From contig NC_073695.1 in NCBI RefSeq assembly GCF_029784165.1, positions 278,914,079 through 278,978,078 on the forward strand: a stretch of 64,000 nucleotides of DNA. The letters run 5' to 3'. Below, in pieces: positions 21,025 to 31,281 of this stretch. Origin of the DNA: Wyeomyia smithii (lineage: Eukaryota > Arthropoda > Insecta > Diptera > Culicidae). A program made the position numbers and the translations under genes. How positions within the stretch are numbered: the stretch's first letter is position 1; each line of letters begins with the position of its first letter. Under the pieces are notes generated by a model that saw only the letters and a list, made by a program, of their open reading frames with translations, made no database searches and had not been told where the DNA came from.

Positions 21025-22960
21025 CGTGATGGATCTGAGCTAGTAAAGATGTAGAAAAAACCACTATCTTCTCACCATTATTTCAATGTACAACACAATT
21101 CAGTAGTTTCTGTTCTGTATAGAATGATAACGGCGCCGGCTACGCCCTTAGGTTGGTTAGGAGAGAAAAGTGTTACTGTCGCTGTCGTAGACCGAGTTCA
21201 TCTCTGCATCTCCAACGACTGTGATGGAAAGGTAACGGTTTTTTCTCTCTTACCTTTCTGTCTATGCTTACTGCTCTTCTTTACCATGCATCGTGAATTA
21301 CTTCTGCCAAGTATCGGCAACCATAATTGCTTGGGAAGGTATTCATTCAAGTGTTTGTCGTTCGCACTTTGAAGCTAGACCAGCTACGTCTCTCACGAAG
21401 TTCGGAAGTTCGGGTACATAGTGGTGTAGAACTGAAATTTTAAAACGGATGCTTATGAGTCGTTTAGTTTTCAACGGATTCCCTTCGTTATTGCAGCAAA
21501 CGATTGAAAAACTATTCACGCAACCGCCCAAATGCAGAAAGTTGTAATTTGATTATTCGAACTATTGTACTAACCTTGTTGAAATTCAGATTTCGACCTC
21601 TATTTGGTCGCTTAATACTTGCTTTCCTTAGCACAGTTGGCAGAATTGTATACCTAGTAAACCGGAAATGCACTCCTTGGGCTACATAAGAGTATGACTC
21701 TGCTCAAACCAATCAGTTTACTAATGGATAGCCACTAAGACGGTCCTACTTAAGTAGCATCAATAGCAGCTGTGGACGCTAGTTGCAGTAGTGGTGGTTG
21801 CAGCGTCATTGCTAGGTGCAGTGGCACTACTCCGTCTAATGCAAAGATGTCTTTGTGCGGTAGCAGCAGCAGCAGCATCAGCGGTATGTACATTGGCTAG
21901 CATTTACTCAAGTGAAAAGTTCGGCCGTATTATAGAACACACGAACGTTTTTGAAATGCTCCTAATCAAAACCTGTCGGCCGTCGAATTTTAGGTTTCAA
22001 AACAGCTCTCAACTACAGGATCACAAGAGTGCCTTTGTCGGGGAGATGCGATCAATGTCATATACGATATTCAAATGGAGATTCATAATAGCAACTAGGG
22101 TCGATTTACGGTCCATGAATATAAGTTCTGAGTGAAATTGAAAACAATTGATGAACTCCAAAAGACAAGAAGTTGAAGGGTCAAAAATTTATATTTTCCA
22201 AAAACTTGAGGATAATTTTGGGGAAAAGTTAAAACATCACTAAATCAAAATGTTGAAAGACAAGGAAGAGTTGGAAAAAGGAAATAGGTCAAAATGAAAA
22301 CAGGTTTCCTGAAATCAACGAATTGAGAGAGTCAAAAAGTCTCAAAAAAGAGTCATAATTCCAAACGCAGTCTCTTAAGATCTTAACGATTTCTCTCTGT
22401 TTTTCGAGGGTTTCAATGTTGTTCAGTCTGCCACGTGATTCGTATGATGGGAGTCTCAAAAAGCTCCAGCCTAGCTTTACATGAGAAACAACAAACACTG
22501 TTTTGACGTAGAACTACATCTTTCAGGAAGTTTGGCTACATAGGGATGTACAGCGAAACAGGGGATTAAATTTGCCCTTTTTTGATTGCTCAGAATCGCT
22601 TGATTCTTCTTTGTTCTTGCAACAATCGATTACAAAATTATCCACGCATTCGCCCAACTGCAGAAAATTGGATTTTATTATGCGAAAATATTTTAGTATG
22701 CGTAAACTATACGGAATTCTAATATGCGTGTATTTGAAAATTGTGAGATCTTTTTGAAACGCAGATTTCGACAGATGAATGGTCACTAAATACTAGCTTT
22801 CCCTAACACAGTCGACAGAATATTATTCTTAGATAATCGAGAATGCATTATTTGTACTATATAACTGCCAACTTCTGCTCAAACTAATCATTTTACTATC
22901 GGATGATTCCACCGTCGGACATGATTCAGCAGCAGCAATAGCAGCAACATTCAAAACCAA
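21025..22960. repeat. Two diverged copies of an unknown dispersed repeat plus array DNA
   Basis: About 21390-21790 and 22510-22950 are homologous in the same order: a GTTCTACGTC/AAGTT-type start, a GCAA(C/A)AATCGATTA-like block, ACGCATTCGCCCAACTGCAG against ACGCAACCGCCCAAATGCAG, GCAGATTTCGAC, GCTTTCCTTAGCACAGTTGG against GCTTTCCCTAACACAGTCGA, then GCTCAAACCAATCA against GCTCAAACTAATCA, and (CAG)n. The 21025-21240 part also resembles 7437-7680. AAAAGTC-rich array lies between them (22140-22350). Minus-strand reading gives short similar peptides, but with stops, and I do not recognise a protein. Confidence 0.5.
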
Positions 22961-25900
22961 TAGTCAGCATATTCAAAACAGCAATTTGCATCAAAGTTTT
23001 TTAAAAATTAACGTTTCATGAGTCCAACCATTCAATATTATCGGTTCGTTGTTGTTCGACTGTATTCGAGCAGTCACAGTAAAAGAAAAAAAAATGCAGT
23101 GTAAAAAATCATTTTTGGCATTAATTTTCAATGTAGCTGTGTTTAAATCAATTTTAATAGCTTTTCTATCAACTAAAATCCTATTAGAAAATACGCTCGG
23201 TTTTTTCTACTTCTCAGTGCAATCGTTGGCCGACACAATTTTCTAATCTCGCTTACTCAGTACCTAGCACCAACGGCAATTAAAATGCAGTTTCACTTCT
23301 CACCGCTCTGTCGATAAAACAACGTTTGTCTTTTCCTTCTTCTTCTCTTCCCACAACGACTATTGGTAAATACTACTAATAGCATAAACTCCTTGTTGTC
23401 ATAGTCATGCGATATTGAATATAACACTGGGCTAGCTAGTAATAAAATTAATTTTCCGCCTTCTATTCCGCGACCGCTGCGTCCATATTTCCGCTTTCGG
23501 TTTTTGAAAGTCAAAGCATTATTCCATAGGGTGCCATCGTTCCTCGGACTGGCAGAGTAATCTGAACGTTAGGCTTATAAATTAATATGAGTAATTGATG
23601 TGCCTCAGCCTCAGTTTGTGGTAGTCGAACTGTGCGAAATCTCCGCTGCCACTGCTGGCGCTGGTCGATTCCGCGATCCAGGTCCAGACTAGTAGGCCAT
23701 CGAAAAAGTTCACGTGATACCGATAGCGTGCACGGAAGCAAGCTCATGGAGAAAGCAAAATGGCACTGATGGCGACTAGCATCCTGCCTGTGCCACTGCA
23801 GAGTACCACTTCTGATGGGAAACATCGATCCAGTCATTAGCGTTTGATCCCGAGCGCGGTTGGGTTTCGTTTGGTGTATCTATTTTCTAACGCAGCGAGT
23901 GGGTACCGTTAAAGTGGAGAAATTTCGCGTGTTTGATGTTTATTTTGAGCCACAGTCACCTCGGTGACTTATTCGTTGGGTCGATTCAAGATCTAGAAGA
24001 TAAGAAAAACCAACTGAAGCGGATGAAGAGTTCGTGGGGTCAAAAGTATTTCTGAGCTACATGAAAGGCCCTACATTAGTTGGACCGAACGTTCAGCAAT
24101 CATCCACCCAATTTTTCAAAGTTCGACAGAACAAAATCATTGCGCAGATAATTTCCATTCTGGAGGTAACATCCTATTGTTCTCTTTGCGAGTAGATTGG
24201 TAGGACAAAACACAAGCTTTGCGAATCACGAAAATATCTTGTTCGTTTCTGTTTAATTTTTCAAAAATGAACCCAACAAAGGACAACCTGTGGACACTGT
24301 GCAGCAGGACGGAATAATATCAATTTACGCTGGACTACTCCGGACACAATACAGCAACGCGGTGTATGCTCAAGTCCAGGAAATTTGAATAAAACAAGCA
24401 CCACTTCCCTACCCCCACTGCAGCGCCGAGTCCTGTGAGCGGCACGCGGTAAGAAAGAAAGCAATTGAATATTTTTATCTTTCCGTTCGCACGCCTGGCA
24501 GCAAACAGCAAGCAATTCCCGGCTGTCGTGGGGAGGACAATTTTCATTTCTCAATTTTGTGTGTTCCCAAGAAATTGTCCGAATATCGTGTTTGGGATCT
24601 TTGCACTGATGACGGGGGATGCAGAAATTTGAATAAATCCATCTTGCGACCGCTGCGTAACATGCGTTCGAATATTTTTGTCTGTTTTTTTTTCTTCCTC
24701 GGATATCGGGTCGTGTACAATTGTGGCTTCGATTCGAGGTCGTGCTGCTTTCCGAAAAAAAGCACCAGAGCTGCGGTAAGAAACTGCACGGTTCACAGAT
24801 GCGGACATGAGCAAGAGAAATTTGCAGAATTCAAAATTAGCCTTCCGAGCGCAATAAACTTTTCTCCCGGGTCAGAGACCCTTAATTTAAACTGTGAAAT
24901 ATTCATCATCTGGCCTAACAAGCGTGCTGCCCAAATCGAAGAAAGAACCGACTTATTTTTCATGTCAACCGTAGGCTTAACTAATTCGCGCATAACTGAC
25001 TCTGGCATGGGAAAACAATGGAAATTCCGAATCTTTCCGAACGACGACCGCTCGATTGTGTGAGCTTCGTTTACATATGTTCCGTTATCTGATGATATTC
25101 ATAAAATCCATCACTCGATCCACAGCGAATTCGTTTGCGAAAATTTAACCGAATCAATCAACTTCACTAAAGCTTTCGAATCTGGAGTCCGCAATCGGGG
25201 TCACTTGTTCTGCATATAAACGCCAACTACTGCGACTGCGACTGTACAAACTAGAGGTACAAAACCTGAAGATTGTCAACGTAATTGAAATGCATTCTGC
25301 TGATTGTCCTCAATCATGGTTCGCAACGTACTTCCGAAAGGCAACCGTAGATTGATGCCCGCCTTCGTTTGCCATTTGATTCAATCAGCGCTATCACGTT
25401 TCCTTCATTTGCTGATGGTGCTGCAAATGGTCCTTTCACTGACTGATTGCTATCCTGAAGTTGTTAATTATTAATACAAAGCCCCCGCACTCCATTCACT
25501 GCAACTGCAACCAGCATGCAGTGGGGAGAACTGCTGATGAAGCGCACACCGAGCGACATCGGAAACAAATCGCCAAGACGCCGATCGTGGATTTGTCGGA
25601 TACACCAACGACAAATCAGTAGAACAAATATCGAAATTCTGAATCCATTATCGGGAATGTCATTCGTCCTCCGGTCGCAGTCGTGATGCGCCCGCTGCTA
25701 CGACGCGAGATACTTGTAGATACCTACATGGAGTGCAGTACGAAATGATGCACATTCCATTTGTCGCCCTCATGAATTGTGCTGATAATATTTCATCCGA
25801 AGGAGCATAATTGGATTCGAGAGCGCGATATTGCATTCCAGCACCGTGCACCACATACGGGAATAAATTGCATGCCCATCCGAACTTAGTTAGAATAGTA

Positions 25901-28090
25901 TTCCGTCAATTCCGTTAGGTTTTTTTTAGCTATCAATGTTGTTAATTTTTATGTTCTCTATCTTTTCTGGTTTTTTTTTTATGTTTTCTACTTATTCTGT
26001 CAACCATGTCAATAAATTTCGTTCGACCAGCGAAAAGGGAAACAACTGTGCTGTCTCATGACTACGGTGACCGAGTTCCCGCAATCAGCGAGAAAACTTA
26101 TGACGGTCGTGTTCGAATGAAAAGTTCACTCCTTCATTTTCCCTATATCATTATTACTATTATTATTTCCATCGTCGTAGGAGCAACGCTTTGGATCGAC
26201 AGCAGGCGGAAGGCCGCTGGCACTGGCTGGCGGGCACAAGCGATAGGTTATGATGTGAAAATTTCCACTCTTGTTTCGATCCATGCATTACTGCTACCCA
26301 CTATGACTGGTGTGGAGTGGCGAATACCTAGCGGTGGTAGATGATGTCTAAATTTATTCAAAACACATCGAGAGGAAGTTTGAAATGGAAATGCTGTGCC
26401 GGTACCGCGTCCCAAGATCTGATGCTGCACCCCGAGACCAAAAACTGGCAGCGATCCAGGCAAAACAAATCAAAAACGTGAAAAAGACATCATTATTTTG
26501 TGCCCTCGGCTGCAGTGCAACCGTTTGCGACCCGCGACAGCGTCCGCGCGCAGGCTGCTGCTGAACGGCGCGCGCTCCAAACTTGCGCGGATTGTCCGTT
26601 GTTTTTTTTCCAGTGAATACACATTTTCCATCAATTGCAACGAGCTTCGTGATCCGTTATTTAGTTTTTTCTTTTTGTTGACGAAAATGAATCTCTTGTT
26701 TCCCAGCTGCACCGAACGGAAAGAAAGTCGGGGAATTCTGCCTCGCGAAGTGACTGCCCGTTTGGCTGTCCATTGTTGCGACTCAAGCGATCGAGATGGA
26801 GGGAAACCCGAGTGGGAAGTTGCAGCAAATGTCATAAATATGTAAGCAACTCGCTGTTGTTTCGGTTGCTGCTTCCGGGTTCGATTCTGTTGGCATGTCG
26901 ATGAGTTATCGGGTAGGTCAAAAGTGACCAAGTGTGAATACAGATTAGACGGAACAACGTTTCTCACTGGAGTGACAATTTGGACTGGTGGGGGTGGAGG
27001 AAACCACACTTACCGTACGGTTTTAGTCCAATCCTTTGAATTGCTGATGCAATTCCAACCAAAATGATTATTATTTCAAGTATGATTGGTAATTATGTAA
27101 AGCTTAGAATGATTATAGGTAATATGATTGAATTATTAAAGGTGATAAAAATGTGCGTGGTAAAACAAACTTTTTAAACTAAAAGTTCGTCACGATTGGG
27201 TAATCGTACATTTCTATAGCCATGGTCATGCCTATTATTCTCCTCAGTATGTGAGAGGAGAGGAGAAAAAATTCGCCGCGCACTTCCCTTCCAGTATGTG
27301 CCTGCGTGTAGCAAATGCTTTCACCAGACTGCTTCTTTCTCCACTCTAAAGTGTCTCAACCAGCTTACAGAGAGACAAACACATTTCCAGCTCACCCCAC
27401 ATCTGATAGAAACAAGAAGGGGTGAATCACTCTACAGAGAAAACGCAGAAGTATACAGAACAGTGTCCACTGGCGAGTAGTCCGGAAGGTGAAAAAAAAA
27501 ACCTACCGGGCATAAGTGTAGTCCTTGTCCCCTCGTCTAGCTACACTGCGAAAACGAATTCCACCAGAGTAAATTCGACCGGCACGAGCAACGCAGTCTA
27601 TTTTTTTTCTCCCAATCTCTTTTCCTTTTCTGCCATGCTCAAGAAACAACGGCGAAACGCACCGCAGATAGCTCTGCAGTGTAATTATTGTGCGTGATGT
27701 CCACACGTGTGAGAAAGTACACCATAGTTCATTGTCTCGCGAGAGAGAGAGATTTCAGATTTCACCGCAGTGCTTTCAGGAAGCACAGCCAGATGAAAAT
27801 CGTTTGTCGCTCGCTTCTTGCATTAATGTTGATTTGCTCTTTAGTGTGAGAGCAGTTGTTTTCGCAGTGCAAGATGTTCTCCTGCACTCTAAAGGTATTC
27901 TCTGGAGAAAAGACAAGCATGGCCATGGTCACTATTATTTTAAAGCATGCTTGCAAAACTAAGATGAAGTCAATTTTGAAAAAATTTCTTAACATCGAAC
28001 AACAAAACATTTTAAAAAATGAGCAGCCATTTATGGTCTTTCAGCGCGGTTCTCTCAATTTCCAAGCACGATCATTTTATGTTTAAACCA
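22961..28090. other. Unassigned DNA, apparently non-coding
   Basis: I see no element borders, RNA genes or domains. Several open frames of 100-180 codons overlap one another on opposite strands (for example 24557-25063 plus, 26470-27009 minus and 26498-26845 plus) and lack recognisable motifs. The region is less AT-rich than its neighbours, so it could be host intergenic or intronic sequence containing regulatory DNA, but nothing specific can be read. Confidence 0.4.
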
Positions 28091-28905
28091 TTTCTTGCCT
28101 TTAGAAGCGCTTTCCAGCGATTCTGAGCTTATTTTGGAATCATTTTCTCTCTGTTTAGCCTTCTCTAGCCATTCGAAGCGTATTAAGGCTTCAATCATGT
28201 TGAGACATTCTCTGACCAAAAGAAGCACTTTCGGGAGATTCTAAGCCCATTAGCAGCGATTCAGAGCGCAATTTGAGTTTTTATTCCGGGCTGTTTGGTA
28301 ATTTTGAGCTCAATATGGAATTATTTTCTGTTTTAGCTTTTGAATGCGATTATTTTGAGCAAAAATTTGGAATAGTTTTATTATTCTGGCTTTTTGTTGC
28401 CTTCAGAAGTATAACTTAGCAAATTGAGCCTAAATTTCGATTACACTGGTAAAAATAGGTTTTACCCTAGAGCTCAAACTGAGAAAAATAAGAGATTGTA
28501 GCTTTATAACAAATGCTGTGAACTTTGAAACTCCTAACAAAGGTAACTTTTTAGAGACTTAACTGAATTTTTCTGTAAGCCAACAATCGACGATCCCTGC
28601 GAGCGATTACTCTATGGCCTTTTGACGCAATTATGCATTTATTAGTAGCATCAAAATCCACAGGAATGGTTAAAAAGTTATGATCTTTTTTCGCTTTTGT
28701 CGACCAGAGCTATTATCTGTTTTGGCCTTTAGTAGCGTATTTCGGCAGTTCTGAACAAAATTTGAATATTTTGTTCTTTGCTGGCCTTCAGGGGCGTTTT
28801 CCGACGATTGCAAGCTTGACCTAATATTATTTTCTGTTTGAGCCTCTCTTGGCTTTTAGAAGAGTTTTATGGTAATTTTGAGCTCAATTTGGGATTGTGG
28901 AACCA
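28091..28905. repeat. Strongly decayed tandem satellite
   Basis: Variants of GCCTTTAGAAGCG, TTTTGAGCTCAATTTGG and ATTATTTTCTGTTTT recur in the same order several times (near 28096, 28300, 28700 and 28850). This suggests an ancestral tandem unit of roughly 80-90 bp with heavy decay. A similar single unit may lie near 40550-40610. Non-coding. Confidence 0.5.
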
Positions 28906-28964
28906 GCAACCTTTCTCAACCTGTCGTTAATGAAGTGTATGCGATTATTGTCTATTAAGTACAT

Positions 28965-29357
28965 GATCAGAAAAGCATTGCTAAAATATTATAAAATTCT
29001 ATTAACACGAGATATAAATAACATAATATGATACGATTTTGTTCTTTCACATATGCTTTTGATAATAATTTGAATCTGAATGAGATATAAAAAACAAATC
29101 TTGAAATGAAGTTGTTCTGAAACAAATCTAACAAGTTTTTCGTCTTTATCAAAACTTGTTGTTTATAACAATGGTTGTTATTTTACCGTTCCATATGCTA
29201 TCTTATTTTATCGGAAAGCAGTTACGTTAATACCAAGGTATGATTTGGTTTGATATAAGTGGAAAACTTTTTGTTATAATTCCTGTTATTTTACCACCTA
29301 ACGAGATCAATTTGAAAACACAACGTGAAAGGTTTTTCAACTTACAAACTAACAGCT
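28965..29357. mobile_element. Short TIR-like repeat (copy 2), left part, interrupted by the LOA element
   Basis: Homologous to 9375-9576 plus 15495-15700 in order. The left end GATCAGAAAAGC resembles the reverse complement of the right end found after the LOA element (CCGATCGGAAAGAC). The remaining part is at 34853-34886. This copy shows the join that I-clade copy 1 interrupts in copy 1. Confidence 0.6.
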
Positions 29358-29700
29358 CCGCCTGTTACGGTTCTCTTGGTTCAGTTTAGCCTTTACGAAT
29401 AGAATTGGTATATTGAGAACTGTAGCAGAGGGTCCAAAGCCCCTGTAAAGGAGGATGGTTGCAACAGCTCTTAACCATGGCTGTTGCGTAAAATCCAATG
29501 TTTAAAACCCCTAAGCTAAGGTGTAATGCGACCCGTGCCGATGGATGACGTGGTGGGGGGGGGGGGGGGTTAAGAAATACCCAGCCTTTAACGGAGCCTG
29601 TGGAGTACCAGCGCACCCTTCACAGTAATTAGCCCTTACTGCATCACGCGGGTCACTGATGCAACGGACTCTTCTATACCCAGTGACTCGTGGGAATTTT

Positions 29701-31281
29701 ATGAACGACAAAACTTCACAAAATTCGGCCACCGGCAGCCTTTCCTTGCCGGAGCCCATGGACTCATCGGAGCGTAGTCCAATAAAAACAAACGCACCGG
29801 GCAGAAAGAAGGAGATGGAGCATGAGGATGATTTCAACCTCGACAGCGAATCGCTGGACGGAGAACCCTCTGCCTTATCTTCAATCCTACTTTCTCCACA
29901 AGGGAATGACGAAAGTCAAATGGACTTAGTTCCCGGTCCACAAACAAGGCCCGATGACGAAGGGAAACCCGAATCATCGGCACCCCTTGTCAAGCGACTT
30001 TCAAATGCGCAAAGGCGGCGACTGAGCAAAAATCTTCGCTCCGGTCTCTCGAACGAAGAAGCTAGGAAGCTGGCCCTCCTTCCGACAGAGCAACCTGCTC
30101 AATCGAACCAAGTCGCCGTCAAGAGACAGCGGTCGGACGACTTGGTGTCCCCAAATACCAGTACTAAGTGTCCACAGCCTAAAAAACTGCGGAATGGCAC
30201 TGGTTTGGGGTCATCGGGTTCGAAGCCGCTCCCGACGGCCACATTTAGGGACATGGTGGGAGCTATAAGCCTTGCGGTTACTTCTGCTACCCACCCGAGC
30301 TCCCTACTCACAACGGACCAGCTTCAGGCTGTCCGGACCTCCATCCTCGATCACATTGCGGACCAGGAAAATCCAACCACCAGGCCCAAGTTTAACGGTT
30401 GCCATCTAAAAAATGGCTTCCTGCAACTTGCCTGTGCCGACAACGACACAGTGCAGTGGTTGGAAAGGGAGGTACCTTCTCTCGTACCATGGGAGGGAGC
30501 ACAACTTCGTGTATACCACATGAAGGATCTGCCGAAGGCCAGACGGTATGTCGGTTACTTCGCGGACAGTGCGAACTCTCCGGACGAGAAGATTCTTCGT
30601 TCACTCCAGAATCAGAACGACCATCTCTCTACCAAAATGTGGCGAGTCTGTAACCGCAAATTGGTAAAGACCTTGGTCGAACTAGTTCTGGATATTGACG
30701 AAGAATCGGCCAAACTCGTTGAGAGTAGGAATAATAAACTGCACTACGGTTTCGGCAAAGCACGCATCCGAAAGGTAAGCGGAAGGCCGAACGTTACAGG
30801 CAGGAAAGACTCCGTCGCAATGTCAGGGAAGGTACGTGCGGGTAACTCCTCCGGGAGCACTCTGCCACCACCCAGGCAAAGCGATCCTGCGAATGGGCTA
30901 AAGGTTCGCGTGGGAAACTCCTCCGGGAGTGCCCCACAACCACCCAAACGCAACCCTGCGGTTGGGAAGGTACGCGCAGGATGCTCCCCCGTGAGTGCCC
31001 TGTCACCACCCAAACAACGCAACTCCGCGGCTGCTCGGACGGTTCCGCTGAAGACTCGCAAGAGTGTGAAGCATCAACTACCGAACAGTCGCAACCCCCG
31101 GAGTCAAAAACCGCCACAGTGTGCGCGACGACCTTCTGTTGCCAATCGACTGCTGCAACCGAAGCCGAACAGTGAGGAAGAGCAACTTCCATCAACCAGC
31201 CAAACCGCTGTTGGCAGCCGTCAGCCAATACCAGGATCATCTTCCGATCCGGACAAAGACGGCAACTTCACTGCAAAGTGA
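29701..31281 (+). CDS. LOA-clade LINE ORF1 protein
   Basis: An open frame of 526 residues from the ATG at 29701; an in-frame ATG at 29659 would add 14. Acidic and Ser-rich N-terminus, then a conserved basic block (RRRLSKNLRSGLSNEEARKL), a Pro/Ser linker, and a folded region (about residues 175-330) with NGFLQLACADNDTVQWLERE and LPKARRYVGYF. That wording recalls the RRM-like DUF4780 domain found in LINE ORF1 proteins, from memory. No CCHC knuckle is present. The C-terminal third has three degenerate repeats of about 22-27 residues around KVRAGNSSGS and PPK, followed by a basic tail. It presumably binds element RNA. The stop overlaps the first codon of ORF2. Confidence 0.8.
   Translation: MNDKTSQNSATGSLSLPEPMDSSERSPIKTNAPGRKKEMEHEDDFNLDSESLDGEPSALSSILLSPQGNDESQMDLVPGPQTRPDDEGKPESSAPLVKRLSNAQRRRLSKNLRSGLSNEEARKLALLPTEQPAQSNQVAVKRQRSDDLVSPNTSTKCPQPKKLRNGTGLGSSGSKPLPTATFRDMVGAISLAVTSATHPSSLLTTDQLQAVRTSILDHIADQENPTTRPKFNGCHLKNGFLQLACADNDTVQWLEREVPSLVPWEGAQLRVYHMKDLPKARRYVGYFADSANSPDEKILRSLQNQNDHLSTKMWRVCNRKLVKTLVELVLDIDEESAKLVESRNNKLHYGFGKARIRKVSGRPNVTGRKDSVAMSGKVRAGNSSGSTLPPPRQSDPANGLKVRVGNSSGSAPQPPKRNPAVGKVRAGCSPVSALSPPKQRNSAAARTVPLKTRKSVKHQLPNSRNPRSQKPPQCARRPSVANRLLQPKPNSEEEQLPSTSQTAVGSRQPIPGSSSDPDKDGNFTAK

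Noticed and set aside
7437..22960. LTR retrotransposon with paired LTRs
   Set aside because: Repeated blocks at 7437, 21025, 21390 and 22510 do not form a pair of equal-ended direct repeats with TG...CA ends, primer site or polypurine tract, and no gag-pol of that type is present.
23511..23837. 108-codon minus-strand frame as an exon
   Set aside because: No motif recognised and no convincing splice sites; coding cannot be supported.
24557..25063. 168-codon plus-strand open frame as a gene
   Set aside because: Starts in AT-rich sequence, includes a poly-T-derived Phe run, overlaps three minus-strand frames and has no conserved domain.
26470..27009. 179-codon minus-strand open frame as a host gene
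   Set aside because: It overlaps a 115-codon plus-strand frame, contains no recognisable motif and is composed of low-complexity Arg/Ser/Lys-rich sequence; no splice or promoter evidence.
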